From: an uncultured Eubacterium sp.
Lineage (GTDB): Bacteria > Bacillota > Clostridia > Oscillospirales > Acutalibacteraceae
Reading direction: 5' to 3'
Assembly: GCA_910583925.1 (NCBI GenBank)
Contig: CAJTZJ010000005.1
Location: forward strand, 1-64,000
DNA: 64,000 nucleotides
This document shows positions 37,251 to 44,822 of the stretch, piece by piece. The stretch's first letter is position 1. Each line of letters begins with the position of its first letter. A model generated the notes under the pieces. The model was not told where the DNA came from. It ran no database searches and saw nothing but the letters and a program-made list of their open reading frames with translations. A program made the position numbers and the translations under genes.

Positions 37251-38456
37251 TCAGGATAGTTTATATCTTTTTCCACTTGCACTTACTGCAAGATCGGCAA
37301 TTTCAAGTGCCGTTAATGCGCCCATAACCGCCGATACAGGAAGCGCACACTTTTCTGTTATAACATCTATATGCTGAAGGCTTTGTGTTAAAGCCTCATA
37401 AACAAGTTTATTATTTCCATTTAACGAAAGAGCCGCTTTTTCACGCTTTTCTCTTTCGACTCTGCTTTTTTCCAGATTTTCAAAAGACAGCTTATCTGCC
37501 TTATTATCTTCAAAATTTGCACTTATATCAGCATTTTCATCCATAAGCCTTTCAACAGATTTTACCTTTGACAAATCAATATGAAACCGTTCGGCATACG
37601 GATACAGCAAATCAGCAGGCTTTGTAACAACCATTGCACCATCTTCAATCAGCTTATTTGTTCCTGCAAATTCAGGAGAAAGGATTGAACACGGAACTGC
37701 ATAAATATCTCTGTTTTGCTCGGCAGCGAACCTTGCTGTTATAAGACTTCCGCTTTTCACACCTGCCTCAACAACCAGAAGTCCGAGCGATAAGCCGCTT
37801 ATAATCCTGTTTCTGAGCGGGAATGTATATTTACTTGCCTGCGTAAACGGAGGAAATTCCGTTACCAAGGCACCGTTTTGTTTGATTGAATTTCTTAAGC
37901 TCTTATTACCCATAAGATAATTTGTACCAAAACCGCAGCCGAGCACGGCAACGGTTTTACCACTGCACATGATTGCTCCTCTATGCGCGGCGGAATCCAC
38001 ACCAAGTGCACCGCCCGAAACAATTACCGCATTGCTTTCGGCAACACCACGGCTTAAAAGTTCTGCTACCTTAACGGCATACACGCTGGCCTTTCTTGTA
38101 CCTACAATGCTGAGAACAACCAAATGATCAATATCCGGAAAATCGCCCTCAACAAAAAGGACAGCAGGAGGATTTGATATTTCCTTCAGCCTTTCCGGAT
38201 AGCGTTCATCATCGTAATCAACAATCTGCCAATGATTTTGCTCACAGGTATAAATAATATTCTGAACATCATCGAGGCTTATTTCTTCAAGCTTATTTAT
38301 CTGTTTCGGAACAAGAGCAGAACTCATTTTCCAATCAAGAATATTTGCATTATAGAAATCTTTTATACTTTTGAAATCCTCAAGAATTTCTTTGAAGCGT
38401 GCACCCTCGCCAAGAGCCTTCTGAAGCCAGAGCCAGTAAATTGCGTTATTACTCAT
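37251..38456 (-). CDS. dprA: DNA-processing protein DprA
   Basis: Loads RecA on incoming single-stranded DNA during natural transformation. The Rossmann core carries VGTRKASVYAVKVAELLSR, VSGGALGVDSAAHRGA, TVAVLGCGFGTNY, FPLRNRIISGLS and VVEAGVKSGSLITARFAAEQ. An N-terminal helical domain of about 90 residues precedes it, and a C-terminal winged-helix (about 340-401) follows. 401 residues is typical. It is cotranscribed with topA; whether the host is transformable is not shown here. Confidence 0.95.
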   Translation of the reverse strand: MSNNAIYWLWLQKALGEGARFKEILEDFKSIKDFYNANILDWKMSSALVPKQINKLEEISLDDVQNIIYTCEQNHWQIVDYDDERYPERLKEISNPPAVLFVEGDFPDIDHLVVLSIVGTRKASVYAVKVAELLSRGVAESNAVIVSGGALGVDSAAHRGAIMCSGKTVAVLGCGFGTNYLMGNKSLRNSIKQNGALVTEFPPFTQASKYTFPLRNRIISGLSLGLLVVEAGVKSGSLITARFAAEQNRDIYAVPCSILSPEFAGTNKLIEDGAMVVTKPADLLYPYAERFHIDLSKVKSVERLMDENADISANFEDNKADKLSFENLEKSRVEREKREKAALSLNGNNKLVYEALTQSLQHIDVITEKCALPVSAVMGALTALEIADLAVSASGKRYKLS

Positions 38457-38474
38457 TTGTTTTCCGCCTTAAAT

Positions 38475-39251
38475 TCATCTCAACATTTCCCACATTGCTA
38501 TTGCACCTGCCATGGAAGCGTTAAGGCTTTCGGCTCTGCCCAGCATATTTATTGTAACAAGCTTGTTTGCCGCAGCTTTCACAGGCTCGGATATTCCGTT
38601 TCCCTCATTTCCGATTATGATAACGGAAGAAGCAGAAAAATCAATTTCAGTTATATCCTCGGCATTGCTATCCGGAACTGCTGCATAAAAGGAAAATCCT
38701 TTGCTTTTTGCAATTTCAATATCAGAAGCAAGATTATCGCTAAGAATTACGGGAAGCCTTAAAATACTGCCCATTGAGGCACGAAGTGCCTTGGGATTAT
38801 AAATATCGCAGCAGTTATGGCAGATTGCGCCGTTTATCCCAAGAGCTTCGGCAGTTCTTATAATTGCACCGAGATTTGAGGGATCCTGCAAATTATCAAG
38901 AGCAACATATTTTTTATTTAAAACAAGCTGATTATTGCTATTCGGAACATTGCAGACACAGAAAACACCTTGCGTATTTTCCGTTTCGGCAAGCTTATCG
39001 GCAACCTCTTCCGAAATTAAATATGCACTGCCTGCAATTTTAATCATATCATCAAACTGCTTTTTATATTTTTCAGCAGCCTTTTCGGTTATAAGAAAAA
39101 TATCAGGCTGATAAAAAGAATTTAAAACATCAAAGGAAAGCCTTGCACCCTCAAGAACAAATTTGCCTTCCTGCATTCTGGCTTTACGGGAGGCTGAAAG
39201 CTTCTTTACATATTTTATTAAATCATTACTTCTGCTTGTAATTTTTTCCAT
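38475..39251 (-). CDS. TrmH/SpoU-family RNA 2'-O-methyltransferase
   Basis: SPOUT methyltransferase with a deep trefoil knot. An N-terminal substrate-binding domain (1-95) starts SRSNDLIKYVKKLSASRKAR, as in YsgA/TsnR-like enzymes. The three motifs are LDNLQDPSNLGAIIRTAEAL at about 117-136, IIGNEGNGISE, and INMLGRAESLNASMAGAIA. The likely target is a 23S rRNA ribose, but position and substrate are not readable. It heads the long housekeeping operon and has its own promoter at 39283-39311. Confidence 0.92.
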   Translation of the reverse strand: MEKITSRSNDLIKYVKKLSASRKARMQEGKFVLEGARLSFDVLNSFYQPDIFLITEKAAEKYKKQFDDMIKIAGSAYLISEEVADKLAETENTQGVFCVCNVPNSNNQLVLNKKYVALDNLQDPSNLGAIIRTAEALGINGAICHNCCDIYNPKALRASMGSILRLPVILSDNLASDIEIAKSKGFSFYAAVPDSNAEDITEIDFSASSVIIIGNEGNGISEPVKAAANKLVTINMLGRAESLNASMAGAIAMWEMLR

Positions 39252-39282
39252 AAAATTCAGCCCTTATTTTAAGATATAAATT

Positions 39283-39311
39283 ATAATACATTATATAGAA
39301 AAAAAGTGCAA
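39283..39311 (-). promoter_or_regulatory. sigma-A promoter of the 17.5-kb housekeeping operon
   Basis: On the minus strand TTGCAC (39306-39311), 17-bp spacer, TATTAT (39283-39288). An overlapping TATAAT three bases further downstream is an alternative -10 box. This is the only clear promoter I found upstream of the chain from the SpoU gene to leuS. Confidence 0.65.
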
Positions 39312-39321
39312 CATAAAAATC

Positions 39322-39354
39322 AAAAAAGACAAAGAAAATATCTTTGTCTTTTTT
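39322..39354 (-). terminator. Terminator of infC-rpmI-rplT
   Basis: A 13-bp inverted repeat (39322-39334 with 39342-39354) with a 7-nt loop and a six-T run on the minus strand, 10 bp after the rplT stop. Confidence 0.88.
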
Positions 39355-39364
39355 AATATAAATA

Positions 39365-39718
39365 TTAGAGTGCTGCCTTTGCTGCTGCAACAAGAGCTGT
39401 AAAAGCTTCTGCATCAGCTACAGCGATTTCAGCAAGCATTTTTCTGTTAAGATCAATACCGGCTTTTTTTAGACCATTCATAAATGTTGAATAGTTCATA
39501 CCATTCATCTTGCAGGCAGCAGAAATACGGGTAATCCACATCTTGCGGAACTCTCTCTTCTTCTGCTTTCTTCCGATATATGCATACTGACCGCTCTTCA
39601 TTACTGCCTGTTTAGCAGTTTTGAAAAGGCTGTGTTTGCTGCCGTAATAACCTTTAGCAGCCTTTAATACTTTCTTTCTTCTTTTACGAGTAGCTAAAGC
39701 GCCTTTAATTCTTGCCAT
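39365..39718 (-). CDS. rplT: 50S ribosomal protein L20
   Basis: Assembly-initiator protein of the large subunit and, in Bacillota, the usual autoregulator of this operon. 117 residues starting MARIKGALATRKRRKKVLKA, with GYYGSKHSLFKTAKQAVMKS and ITRISAACKMNGMNYSTFMN. GGAGG is ten bases before the ATG. It is the last gene of infC-rpmI-rplT. Confidence 0.98.
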   Translation of the reverse strand: MARIKGALATRKRRKKVLKAAKGYYGSKHSLFKTAKQAVMKSGQYAYIGRKQKKREFRKMWITRISAACKMNGMNYSTFMNGLKKAGIDLNRKMLAEIAVADAEAFTALVAAAKAAL

Positions 39719-39787
39719 AACTTAAATACCTCCAATTATTGTTAAACCGTAAAATAATAATCCTTAAATTGCCGAACGGCGTAGTTT

Positions 39788-39985
39788 TTATTTATAAGGA
39801 ACAAGTCTCTTCATCTGCTTCTGGTTTGTTACATCGCCAACTGCAGTTTTACGAAGATTTCTCTTACGCTTTGTTGATTTCTTTGTAAGAATGTGTGAGG
39901 TATAAGCATGAGCACGCTTAACCTTGCCGCTTTTTGTTGTTTTGAAACGCTTTTTAGCGCCGCTGTGAGTTTTAATCTTAGGCAT
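39788..39985 (-). CDS. rpmI: 50S ribosomal protein L35
   Basis: 65-residue, very basic large-subunit protein: MPKIKTHSGAKKRFKTTKSG and the ending QMKRLVPYK are diagnostic. It lies between infC (18 bp upstream) and rplT, separated from rplT by 69 bp that include a small GCCG/CGGC hairpin. Confidence 0.98.
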   Translation of the reverse strand: MPKIKTHSGAKKRFKTTKSGKVKRAHAYTSHILTKKSTKRKRNLRKTAVGDVTNQKQMKRLVPYK

Positions 39986-40003
39986 AATTTATTCCTCCAA
40001 AAT

Positions 40004-40522
40004 TTATTTGTTAATTTTTGAAGACAGGAACATTAAAATCTGTCTGCCTTCAAGCTTTGGTGCTTTATCAATATTTACATCCTCGCCAAGTGCCTGTGCA
40101 AATCTTTCCATATTCGCTGTTCCGATTTCGGGATGTGCCATTTCACGACCGCGAAGTCGGATAGAAACCTTGAGCTTATCGCCCTTGGAAAGAAATTTCT
40201 TTGCCTGGTTTACCTTTGTGTTGAAATCTCCGATATCAATATTAAGCGAAAGGCGAATTTCTTTTGTTTCAACAGTTTTCTGCTTTTTGCGATTTTCCTT
40301 TTCGCGCTTAGCCTGTTCATAGCGGAATTTGCTGTAATCCATAATTTTAACAACAGGCGGCTTTGCCTGCGGAGCGATTTTAACTAAATCCTGTCCTCTT
40401 TTATCTGCTTCCTGCTGAGCTTCTCTGGCACTCATTATGCCAAGCTGTTCACCATCTGCAGTGATTACACGAACTTCCTTATCTCTGATTTCGCCATTAA
40501 GCTGTGGAGCTTCCTTGCTGAT
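40004..40522 (-). CDS. infC: Translation initiation factor IF-3, apparent AUC start
   Basis: IF-3 prevents premature subunit joining and checks the start codon. The N-domain has EIRDKEVRVITADGEQLGIM and LVKIAPQAKPPVVKIMDYSK; the C-domain has KEIRLSLNIDIGDF and VSIRLRGREMAHPE. No ATG is available in the correct place. A GTG at 40531 overlaps the SD itself. The AGAGG at 40531-40535 is eight bases before ATC at 40522, and starting there gives (M)SKEAPQLNGEIRDKEV, aligned with the N-terminus of other IF-3 proteins. A non-AUG start is the known basis of IF-3 autoregulation in other bacteria. Function is certain; the start is inferred. Confidence 0.93.
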   Translation of the reverse strand: MSKEAPQLNGEIRDKEVRVITADGEQLGIMSAREAQQEADKRGQDLVKIAPQAKPPVVKIMDYSKFRYEQAKREKENRKKQKTVETKEIRLSLNIDIGDFNTKVNQAKKFLSKGDKLKVSIRLRGREMAHPEIGTANMERFAQALGEDVNIDKAPKLEGRQILMFLSSKINK

Positions 40523-40648
40523 AAAAAACACCTCTTTGTAAAAAAATTAAAAGTGCGAACACAAAATGCCCGCACTTCAATAATCCGTTGAATATTGCCC
40601 TTTTTGCCTTTGCTTAAGGGGAGAACGAGCTGTGTTCTTCTTTATTGT
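40523..40648 (-). promoter_or_regulatory. Structured infC leader with attenuator (L20-leader type)
   Basis: Minus-strand leader of about 125 nt between the promoter and infC. It can form a GAAC/GTTC helix, a CCTT/AAGG helix, and a CAATA/TTATTG helix. A terminator-like stem (CGCACTT 40571-40577 with AAGTGCG 40551-40557) is then followed by TTAATTTTTTT (40540-40550), before the SD. The position and the terminator fit L20-controlled attenuation known in Bacillota, but I cannot confirm the covariance model. Confidence 0.65.
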
Positions 40649-40654
40649 GAGGAT

Positions 40655-40683
40655 ATATTAACACAGCCGTCATAATTTGTCAA
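40655..40683 (-). promoter_or_regulatory. Near-consensus sigma-A promoter of infC-rpmI-rplT
   Basis: On the minus strand TTGACA (40678-40683), 17-bp spacer, TAATAT (40655-40660). The -35 box overlaps the last codons and stop of folA. Confidence 0.85.
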
Positions 40684-41162
40684 CACTTTTTTGTATAAAG
40701 AATATGCTGATAATCAATTCCTTCCTCATTATGCTCTGCAAGCACCTCTCTTGCCCACTCTTCTTTATCAAAATGAGGAAAAAAGGTATCCGCATCGTCA
40801 CATTCAGCATCAACCTCTGTTAAATAAAGCTTATCCGCAAAGGGAAGAAATTCGCTGTAAATTCTGCCGCCGCCTATAATGAAGACCTTTTCATCGTTTT
40901 CAAATAACTGTGCTGCTTCCTCAATTGAAGAACAGACCTCCGCACCGTCAACTTTAAGATTTTTGTTTGTTGATATAATAATATTTCTTCTCTTCGGAAG
41001 CACTTTAGGCAGTGATTCAAAGGTTTTTCTGCCCATAACAACAGTACCCCCTGTTGTTGTTTCCCTGAAAAATTTCATATCCTTATGGAAATGGAAAACA
41101 AGGTCATTTTCCCTGCCTATTTCATTGTTTCTTCCTAATGCCGCAATCATGGAAACCATCAT
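40680..41162 (-). CDS. folA: Dihydrofolate reductase
   Basis: Reduces dihydrofolate to tetrahydrofolate with NADPH, regenerating the cofactor consumed by the adjacent thymidylate synthase. 160 residues with MIAALGRNNEIGREND at 4-19, VVMGRKTFESLPKVLPKR at about 41-58, and VFIIGGGRIYSEFLPFADKL. The substrate-binding segment reads NDLVFHFHKDMKFF, where most bacterial enzymes have LPW followed by a D or E. It starts 26 bp after thyA in a two-gene operon. Confidence 0.95.
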   Translation of the reverse strand: MMVSMIAALGRNNEIGRENDLVFHFHKDMKFFRETTTGGTVVMGRKTFESLPKVLPKRRNIIISTNKNLKVDGAEVCSSIEEAAQLFENDEKVFIIGGGRIYSEFLPFADKLYLTEVDAECDDADTFFPHFDKEEWAREVLAEHNEEGIDYQHILYTKKC

Positions 41163-41188
41163 AAATACCTCCTGAAAAATCTGTTTAT

Positions 41189-42091
41189 TTATTGAGCTAT
41201 CGGGAAAGAAATTTTTCCCAAATGCTTATAATCAATCAATTTAACATCCCTGCAGTCCCTGCTGTTATCGAATTTATAGAAATCATCAATCTCGGGATTA
41301 AGCCAAAGCTTTGGCGCAGGCAAATCTCCCTCTTCATCAAATCTTCTTATCTGTTCTTTAATACCGTCTATCTGGTTTACATAGATATGCGCATCCTTAA
41401 TACTCCAATCTATTGTTCCAACCTCCAGTCCGCAGACCTGAGCCAGCATAGATAAAAGCACTGCATACTGCGTAATATTAAACGGCAATCCAAGCGGGAC
41501 ATCACAGCTTCTCTGATGCACCCAACAATTGAGCTTTCCGTCCGTAACATCCCATTCACTGCTCCAAACGCAGCTTGGAAGAACGGCAGTATCAAGATAA
41601 TCATTCTGCCACAAAGTAATAAGCATTCTTCTGTCCTCAGGATGATTCTTCAGTTTATCAATAAGATTATCTGTCATATTGAATTTTTTAACGATATAGC
41701 CATAAGCCGTTCCGATTGTATGCGCATATTCTTTACCGAAATCCTTATGAATGGTTTTCTTAACAAGATTTCCGTTTTCATCGGGCAGCATCTGCGTAGC
41801 AGTCCATATACCCTCTTCGTCTATTTCCCATTCATTCCAGATTTTAACATCTCTCTCCCGAAGCCATCTTACATCATTTGACTGAGCCTGATAAATCCAG
41901 AGCATTTCAAGCACTGCCTGCCTTATAAATACCTGCTTTGTTGTTAAAACAGGAAATTCCTCAGACAAATCAAAATGAAAATGATGTGATGGTACCTTGA
42001 TTGTATTTATACCTGTTCTGTTTACAACCTCAGTTCCCTCACTGAGAATTTTTTTACAAAGGCCTATATAATCCTTATCCAGTTTAGACAT
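41189..42091 (-). CDS. thyA: Thymidylate synthase
   Basis: Converts dUMP to dTMP with methylenetetrahydrofolate. 300 residues. RTGINTIKVPSHHFHFDL near the start, the nucleophile Cys in TAVLPSCVWSSEWDV, the phosphate/dUMP motifs RSCDVPLGLPFNITQYAVLL, and DAHIYVNQ. The usual P-C-H around the catalytic cysteine is S-C-V here. The start is ATG 42091 with GGAGG upstream. It is followed by folA, which recycles the dihydrofolate it forms. Confidence 0.95.
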   Translation of the reverse strand: MSKLDKDYIGLCKKILSEGTEVVNRTGINTIKVPSHHFHFDLSEEFPVLTTKQVFIRQAVLEMLWIYQAQSNDVRWLRERDVKIWNEWEIDEEGIWTATQMLPDENGNLVKKTIHKDFGKEYAHTIGTAYGYIVKKFNMTDNLIDKLKNHPEDRRMLITLWQNDYLDTAVLPSCVWSSEWDVTDGKLNCWVHQRSCDVPLGLPFNITQYAVLLSMLAQVCGLEVGTIDWSIKDAHIYVNQIDGIKEQIRRFDEEGDLPAPKLWLNPEIDDFYKFDNSRDCRDVKLIDYKHLGKISFPIAQ

Positions 42092-42121
42092 TGAAAATCC
42101 TCCGTTCAGATAGATGCTTAC

Positions 42122-42150
42122 ATTATATCAATTTACACAGCGTATTGCAA
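42122..42150 (-). promoter_or_regulatory. sigma-A promoter of thyA-folA
   Basis: On the minus strand TTGCAA (42145-42150), 17-bp spacer, TATAAT (42122-42127). About 25 nt separate the predicted start of transcription from ATG 42091. Confidence 0.8.
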
Positions 42151-42189
42151 GAAAAACAAAAAGACAGAAAGGGGACGCCCCTATCTGTC
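42151..42189 (-). terminator. Terminator of pyk-mltG
   Basis: A 12-bp stem with one internal mismatch (42163-42174 with 42178-42189), a 3-nt loop and TTTTTGTTTTTC on the minus strand. It lies 20 bp after the mltG stop and abuts the thyA promoter. Confidence 0.87.
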
Positions 42190-42208
42190 CTTATATATTT
42201 ATAATGAC

Positions 42209-43237
42209 TTACTGCCAAGGATACTGCTGCTTTAATCTTTCAAATTCCTCGCCTGTTGAAGCAAAATGAAATTCGCTGTTTAAATCAGAAAAGAAGAAAA
42301 GATAATCCGTATCCGGATGATTTATAACTGCATTTACAACCTCCATACCCGAATTGGTTATAGGTCCCGAAGGAAGAGCCGGACAGCGATAGGTATAATA
42401 GCTGTCATAAACATCTCTTGAAAAGCCATAATCAAGCAATTCCTTTGCATAAAAATAAGTAACATCACATTGTAGCTTTGAACCCTTTTCAAGTCTGTTT
42501 ACAAGAACCGAAGCTATATTTTCAGCACTCTCTATTGAAAAGCTCTCTTCCTGAACAATAGAGCAAAGCGTTATAAATTCATACAAAGACATCTGATTCT
42601 TTTCGCAATACTCTGTTATATCACTGCTGAGCCTTGTATCAAATGCACCCAGCATATCATCAACAACCTCAAGAGCCGTCATATTCTCCGCCCACTCATA
42701 GGTTGCAGGAAAAAGAAAGCCCTCCAAAATGAAGCCTATGTTTTCATTATCCTTAGGCAGATTTTCAAGCCAACCGTAGGAGTAATCCTCTGTTGTTGAA
42801 ACAGCCTTATAAAAATCAGTCTTTTTGCAAACTCCGTTTTCTTCAAGCGTTTTTGCAATATCAAAAACATTATATCCCTCCGGAATTGCAACCGTTACCG
42901 GTCTGTGGCTGATATCCGGATTTTGAAGCTTTTTTGCAATTTCCTCATAACTCATATCGGCATTCATATAATATTCGCCGTTTATATATTCAAAATCAGG
43001 ATAATGCCTGTCCATCCACAAGGACCAGATGGAATCGTCAATAATAATTCCGTTTTTCTTTAATTCGGCTGCAACATCATACTGAGCCGCACTTTTTAAA
43101 TAAATATTGCAATCCTCTGCATTTTTATTTTCCGTGCCCTTAATATCTTTCATAACGGCATTATAGCCGAAAAAAATTGCAATTATTATTGCTAAAACAA
43201 CAATAATTCCTATTGCAAGCTTAGCTGATTTTTTCAT
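42209..43237 (-). CDS. mltG: Endolytic murein transglycosylase MltG
   Basis: Cleaves nascent peptidoglycan strands to set glycan chain length. 342 residues. An N-terminal membrane anchor at about 5-29 (LAIGIIVVLAIIIAIFFGYN) is followed by a small LysM-like/dimerisation region (VTVAIPEGYNVFDIAKTLEE). The YceG catalytic domain carries the Glu in ITLCSIVQEESFS and ending motifs YTYRCPALPSGPITNSGMEV and YLFFFSDLNSEFHFAST. It follows pyk by 5 bp. Confidence 0.94.
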   Translation of the reverse strand: MKKSAKLAIGIIVVLAIIIAIFFGYNAVMKDIKGTENKNAEDCNIYLKSAAQYDVAAELKKNGIIIDDSIWSLWMDRHYPDFEYINGEYYMNADMSYEEIAKKLQNPDISHRPVTVAIPEGYNVFDIAKTLEENGVCKKTDFYKAVSTTEDYSYGWLENLPKDNENIGFILEGFLFPATYEWAENMTALEVVDDMLGAFDTRLSSDITEYCEKNQMSLYEFITLCSIVQEESFSIESAENIASVLVNRLEKGSKLQCDVTYFYAKELLDYGFSRDVYDSYYTYRCPALPSGPITNSGMEVVNAVINHPDTDYLFFFSDLNSEFHFASTGEEFERLKQQYPWQ

Positions 43238-43242
43238 AAATT

Positions 43243-44676
43243 CTACACCTCATGTGCTTTAAGCATATTTGTTGTTCCGCTTTGACCAAGAGGAATTCCG
43301 GCAGTTATTACAACTACATCGCCTTTCTTAATTATTCCTGTTTCAAGAGCAACCTCAACAGCGTGCTCAAACAATTCATCTGTATTTGACTTTTCGTTAC
43401 ACATAACGGGGATAACACCCCAGGAAAGGTTATTCTGCCTGCGGACCTTGCAGCTTGTTGTTGCAGAAATAATCGGACAGGTTGGTCTGTATTTGGAAAT
43501 CTGCCTTGCTGTTGTTCCGCTCTTAGTAACGGTTATAATCGCCTTGGCATTCAAATCGTGAGCCGTTGTAACCGTTGCATGAGAAATAGCAGAGGTAATA
43601 TCTCTTTTTCCGTGGCGCTGAACATTCAGATTGAACTCTTCAACATAATCAATATCCTGCTCTGTTGTTTCAGCAATAGAAGCCATTGTTTTAACAGCCT
43701 CAACAGGATGAGCACCCATAGCCGTTTCGCCCGAAAGCATTATTGCAGAAGTACCATCATAAATAGCATTGGCAACATCGGTTATCTCTGCTCTTGTAGG
43801 GCGGGGATTTGTTACCATAGATTCAAGCATCTGCGTTGCGGTAACAACAATTTTGCCTGCTTCAAAGGCTTTATGAATAATCATTTTCTGAAGAGCAGGG
43901 ATTTTTTCAAACGGAATTTCAACACCCATATCGCCGCGGGCAACCATAATTCCGTCTGCCTCTTTAATGATTCCGTCAATATGCTCTACACCCTCATAAT
44001 TTTCGATTTTAGCTATAATGCGAACATCGTTCCAGCCAAGGGCATGACAGAAATTGCGAAGATAGGCAATATCAGCTTCTGTTCGGCAAAAGGATGCAGC
44101 AATAAAATCATAGCCAAGCTTTGCGCCGAATTTCAAATCCTGCATATCCTTTTCCGAAAGATACGGCATAGCCAGTGAAACATTTGGCACATTAACACCT
44201 TTATGATCTGTCAGTATTCCGCCATCTTCAACACGGCAGACAATTTCGTTATTATGGATTTCTGTTACAACCATAGAAATAAGACCGTCATTAATAAGAA
44301 TCCTTGTATCCTTTTTAATTTCATTCGGCAGATTTTTATAGGAAACAGAACATTTTTTCTCATCTCCCTCAATCTCTTCGGTTGTAAGAACATAAGTATC
44401 CCCATTTTTAACCTCAACGCCATCAGAAGCCGCAAATGTTCCAAGGCGAATTTCAGGTCCTTTCGTATCAAGCAGTGTTGCAACGGGAGCGCCAAGCTCA
44501 TCACGAACCCCGCAAACATTATGAAACCATTGTTCAAAGGTTTCATAATCTCCGTGAGAAAAATTAAACCGAGCTACATTCATACCGGAAAGCATAAGCT
44601 CTTTAAGAACATTTTTTTCACACGAGGCAGGACCTATTGTACAAATTATTTTAGTTTTTCTTCTGTAATTATCCAT
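43243..44676 (-). CDS. pyk: Pyruvate kinase
   Basis: Final ATP-forming step of glycolysis. MDNYRRKTKIICTIGPASCE at the start, NVARFNFSHGDYE, LDTKGPEIRLG, the active-site Lys region IIAKIENYEGVEHIDGIIKE, DGIMVARGDMGVEIP, and TATQMLESM. 477 residues, with no extra C-terminal PEP-utiliser domain of the Bacillus type. The frame opens at GTG 44685, which falls inside the SD; ATG 44676 is seven bases after GAGG and is used. Cotranscribed with mltG. Confidence 0.96.
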   Translation of the reverse strand: MDNYRRKTKIICTIGPASCEKNVLKELMLSGMNVARFNFSHGDYETFEQWFHNVCGVRDELGAPVATLLDTKGPEIRLGTFAASDGVEVKNGDTYVLTTEEIEGDEKKCSVSYKNLPNEIKKDTRILINDGLISMVVTEIHNNEIVCRVEDGGILTDHKGVNVPNVSLAMPYLSEKDMQDLKFGAKLGYDFIAASFCRTEADIAYLRNFCHALGWNDVRIIAKIENYEGVEHIDGIIKEADGIMVARGDMGVEIPFEKIPALQKMIIHKAFEAGKIVVTATQMLESMVTNPRPTRAEITDVANAIYDGTSAIMLSGETAMGAHPVEAVKTMASIAETTEQDIDYVEEFNLNVQRHGKRDITSAISHATVTTAHDLNAKAIITVTKSGTTARQISKYRPTCPIISATTSCKVRRQNNLSWGVIPVMCNEKSNTDELFEHAVEVALETGIIKKGDVVVITAGIPLGQSGTTNMLKAHEV

Positions 44677-44709
44677 TTTTTGCACCTCATAAGTTTGTTA
44701 GACAATGTT

Positions 44710-44737
44710 ATTATACCAATAAATAGAATAAATGCAA
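44710..44737 (-). promoter_or_regulatory. sigma-A promoter of pyk-mltG
   Basis: On the minus strand TTGCAT (44732-44737), 16-bp spacer, TATAAT (44710-44715), about 30 nt ahead of the pyk start. Confidence 0.75.
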
Positions 44738-44769
44738 TAAAAATAAATTGATGTTTACAAAATACACAA

Positions 44770-44805
44770 AAATCTCTGTAAAGCACGCAAACTTTACAGA
44801 GATTT
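44770..44805 (-). terminator. Terminator of the SCP2-aminotransferase-transketolase operon
   Basis: A perfect 14-bp inverted repeat (44770-44783 with 44792-44805) with an 8-nt loop. On the minus strand the stem ends in AGATTTTTGTG. It lies 17 bp past the last gene of the operon. Confidence 0.85.
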
Positions 44806-44822
44806 ATTTGGCTTAAACACGA

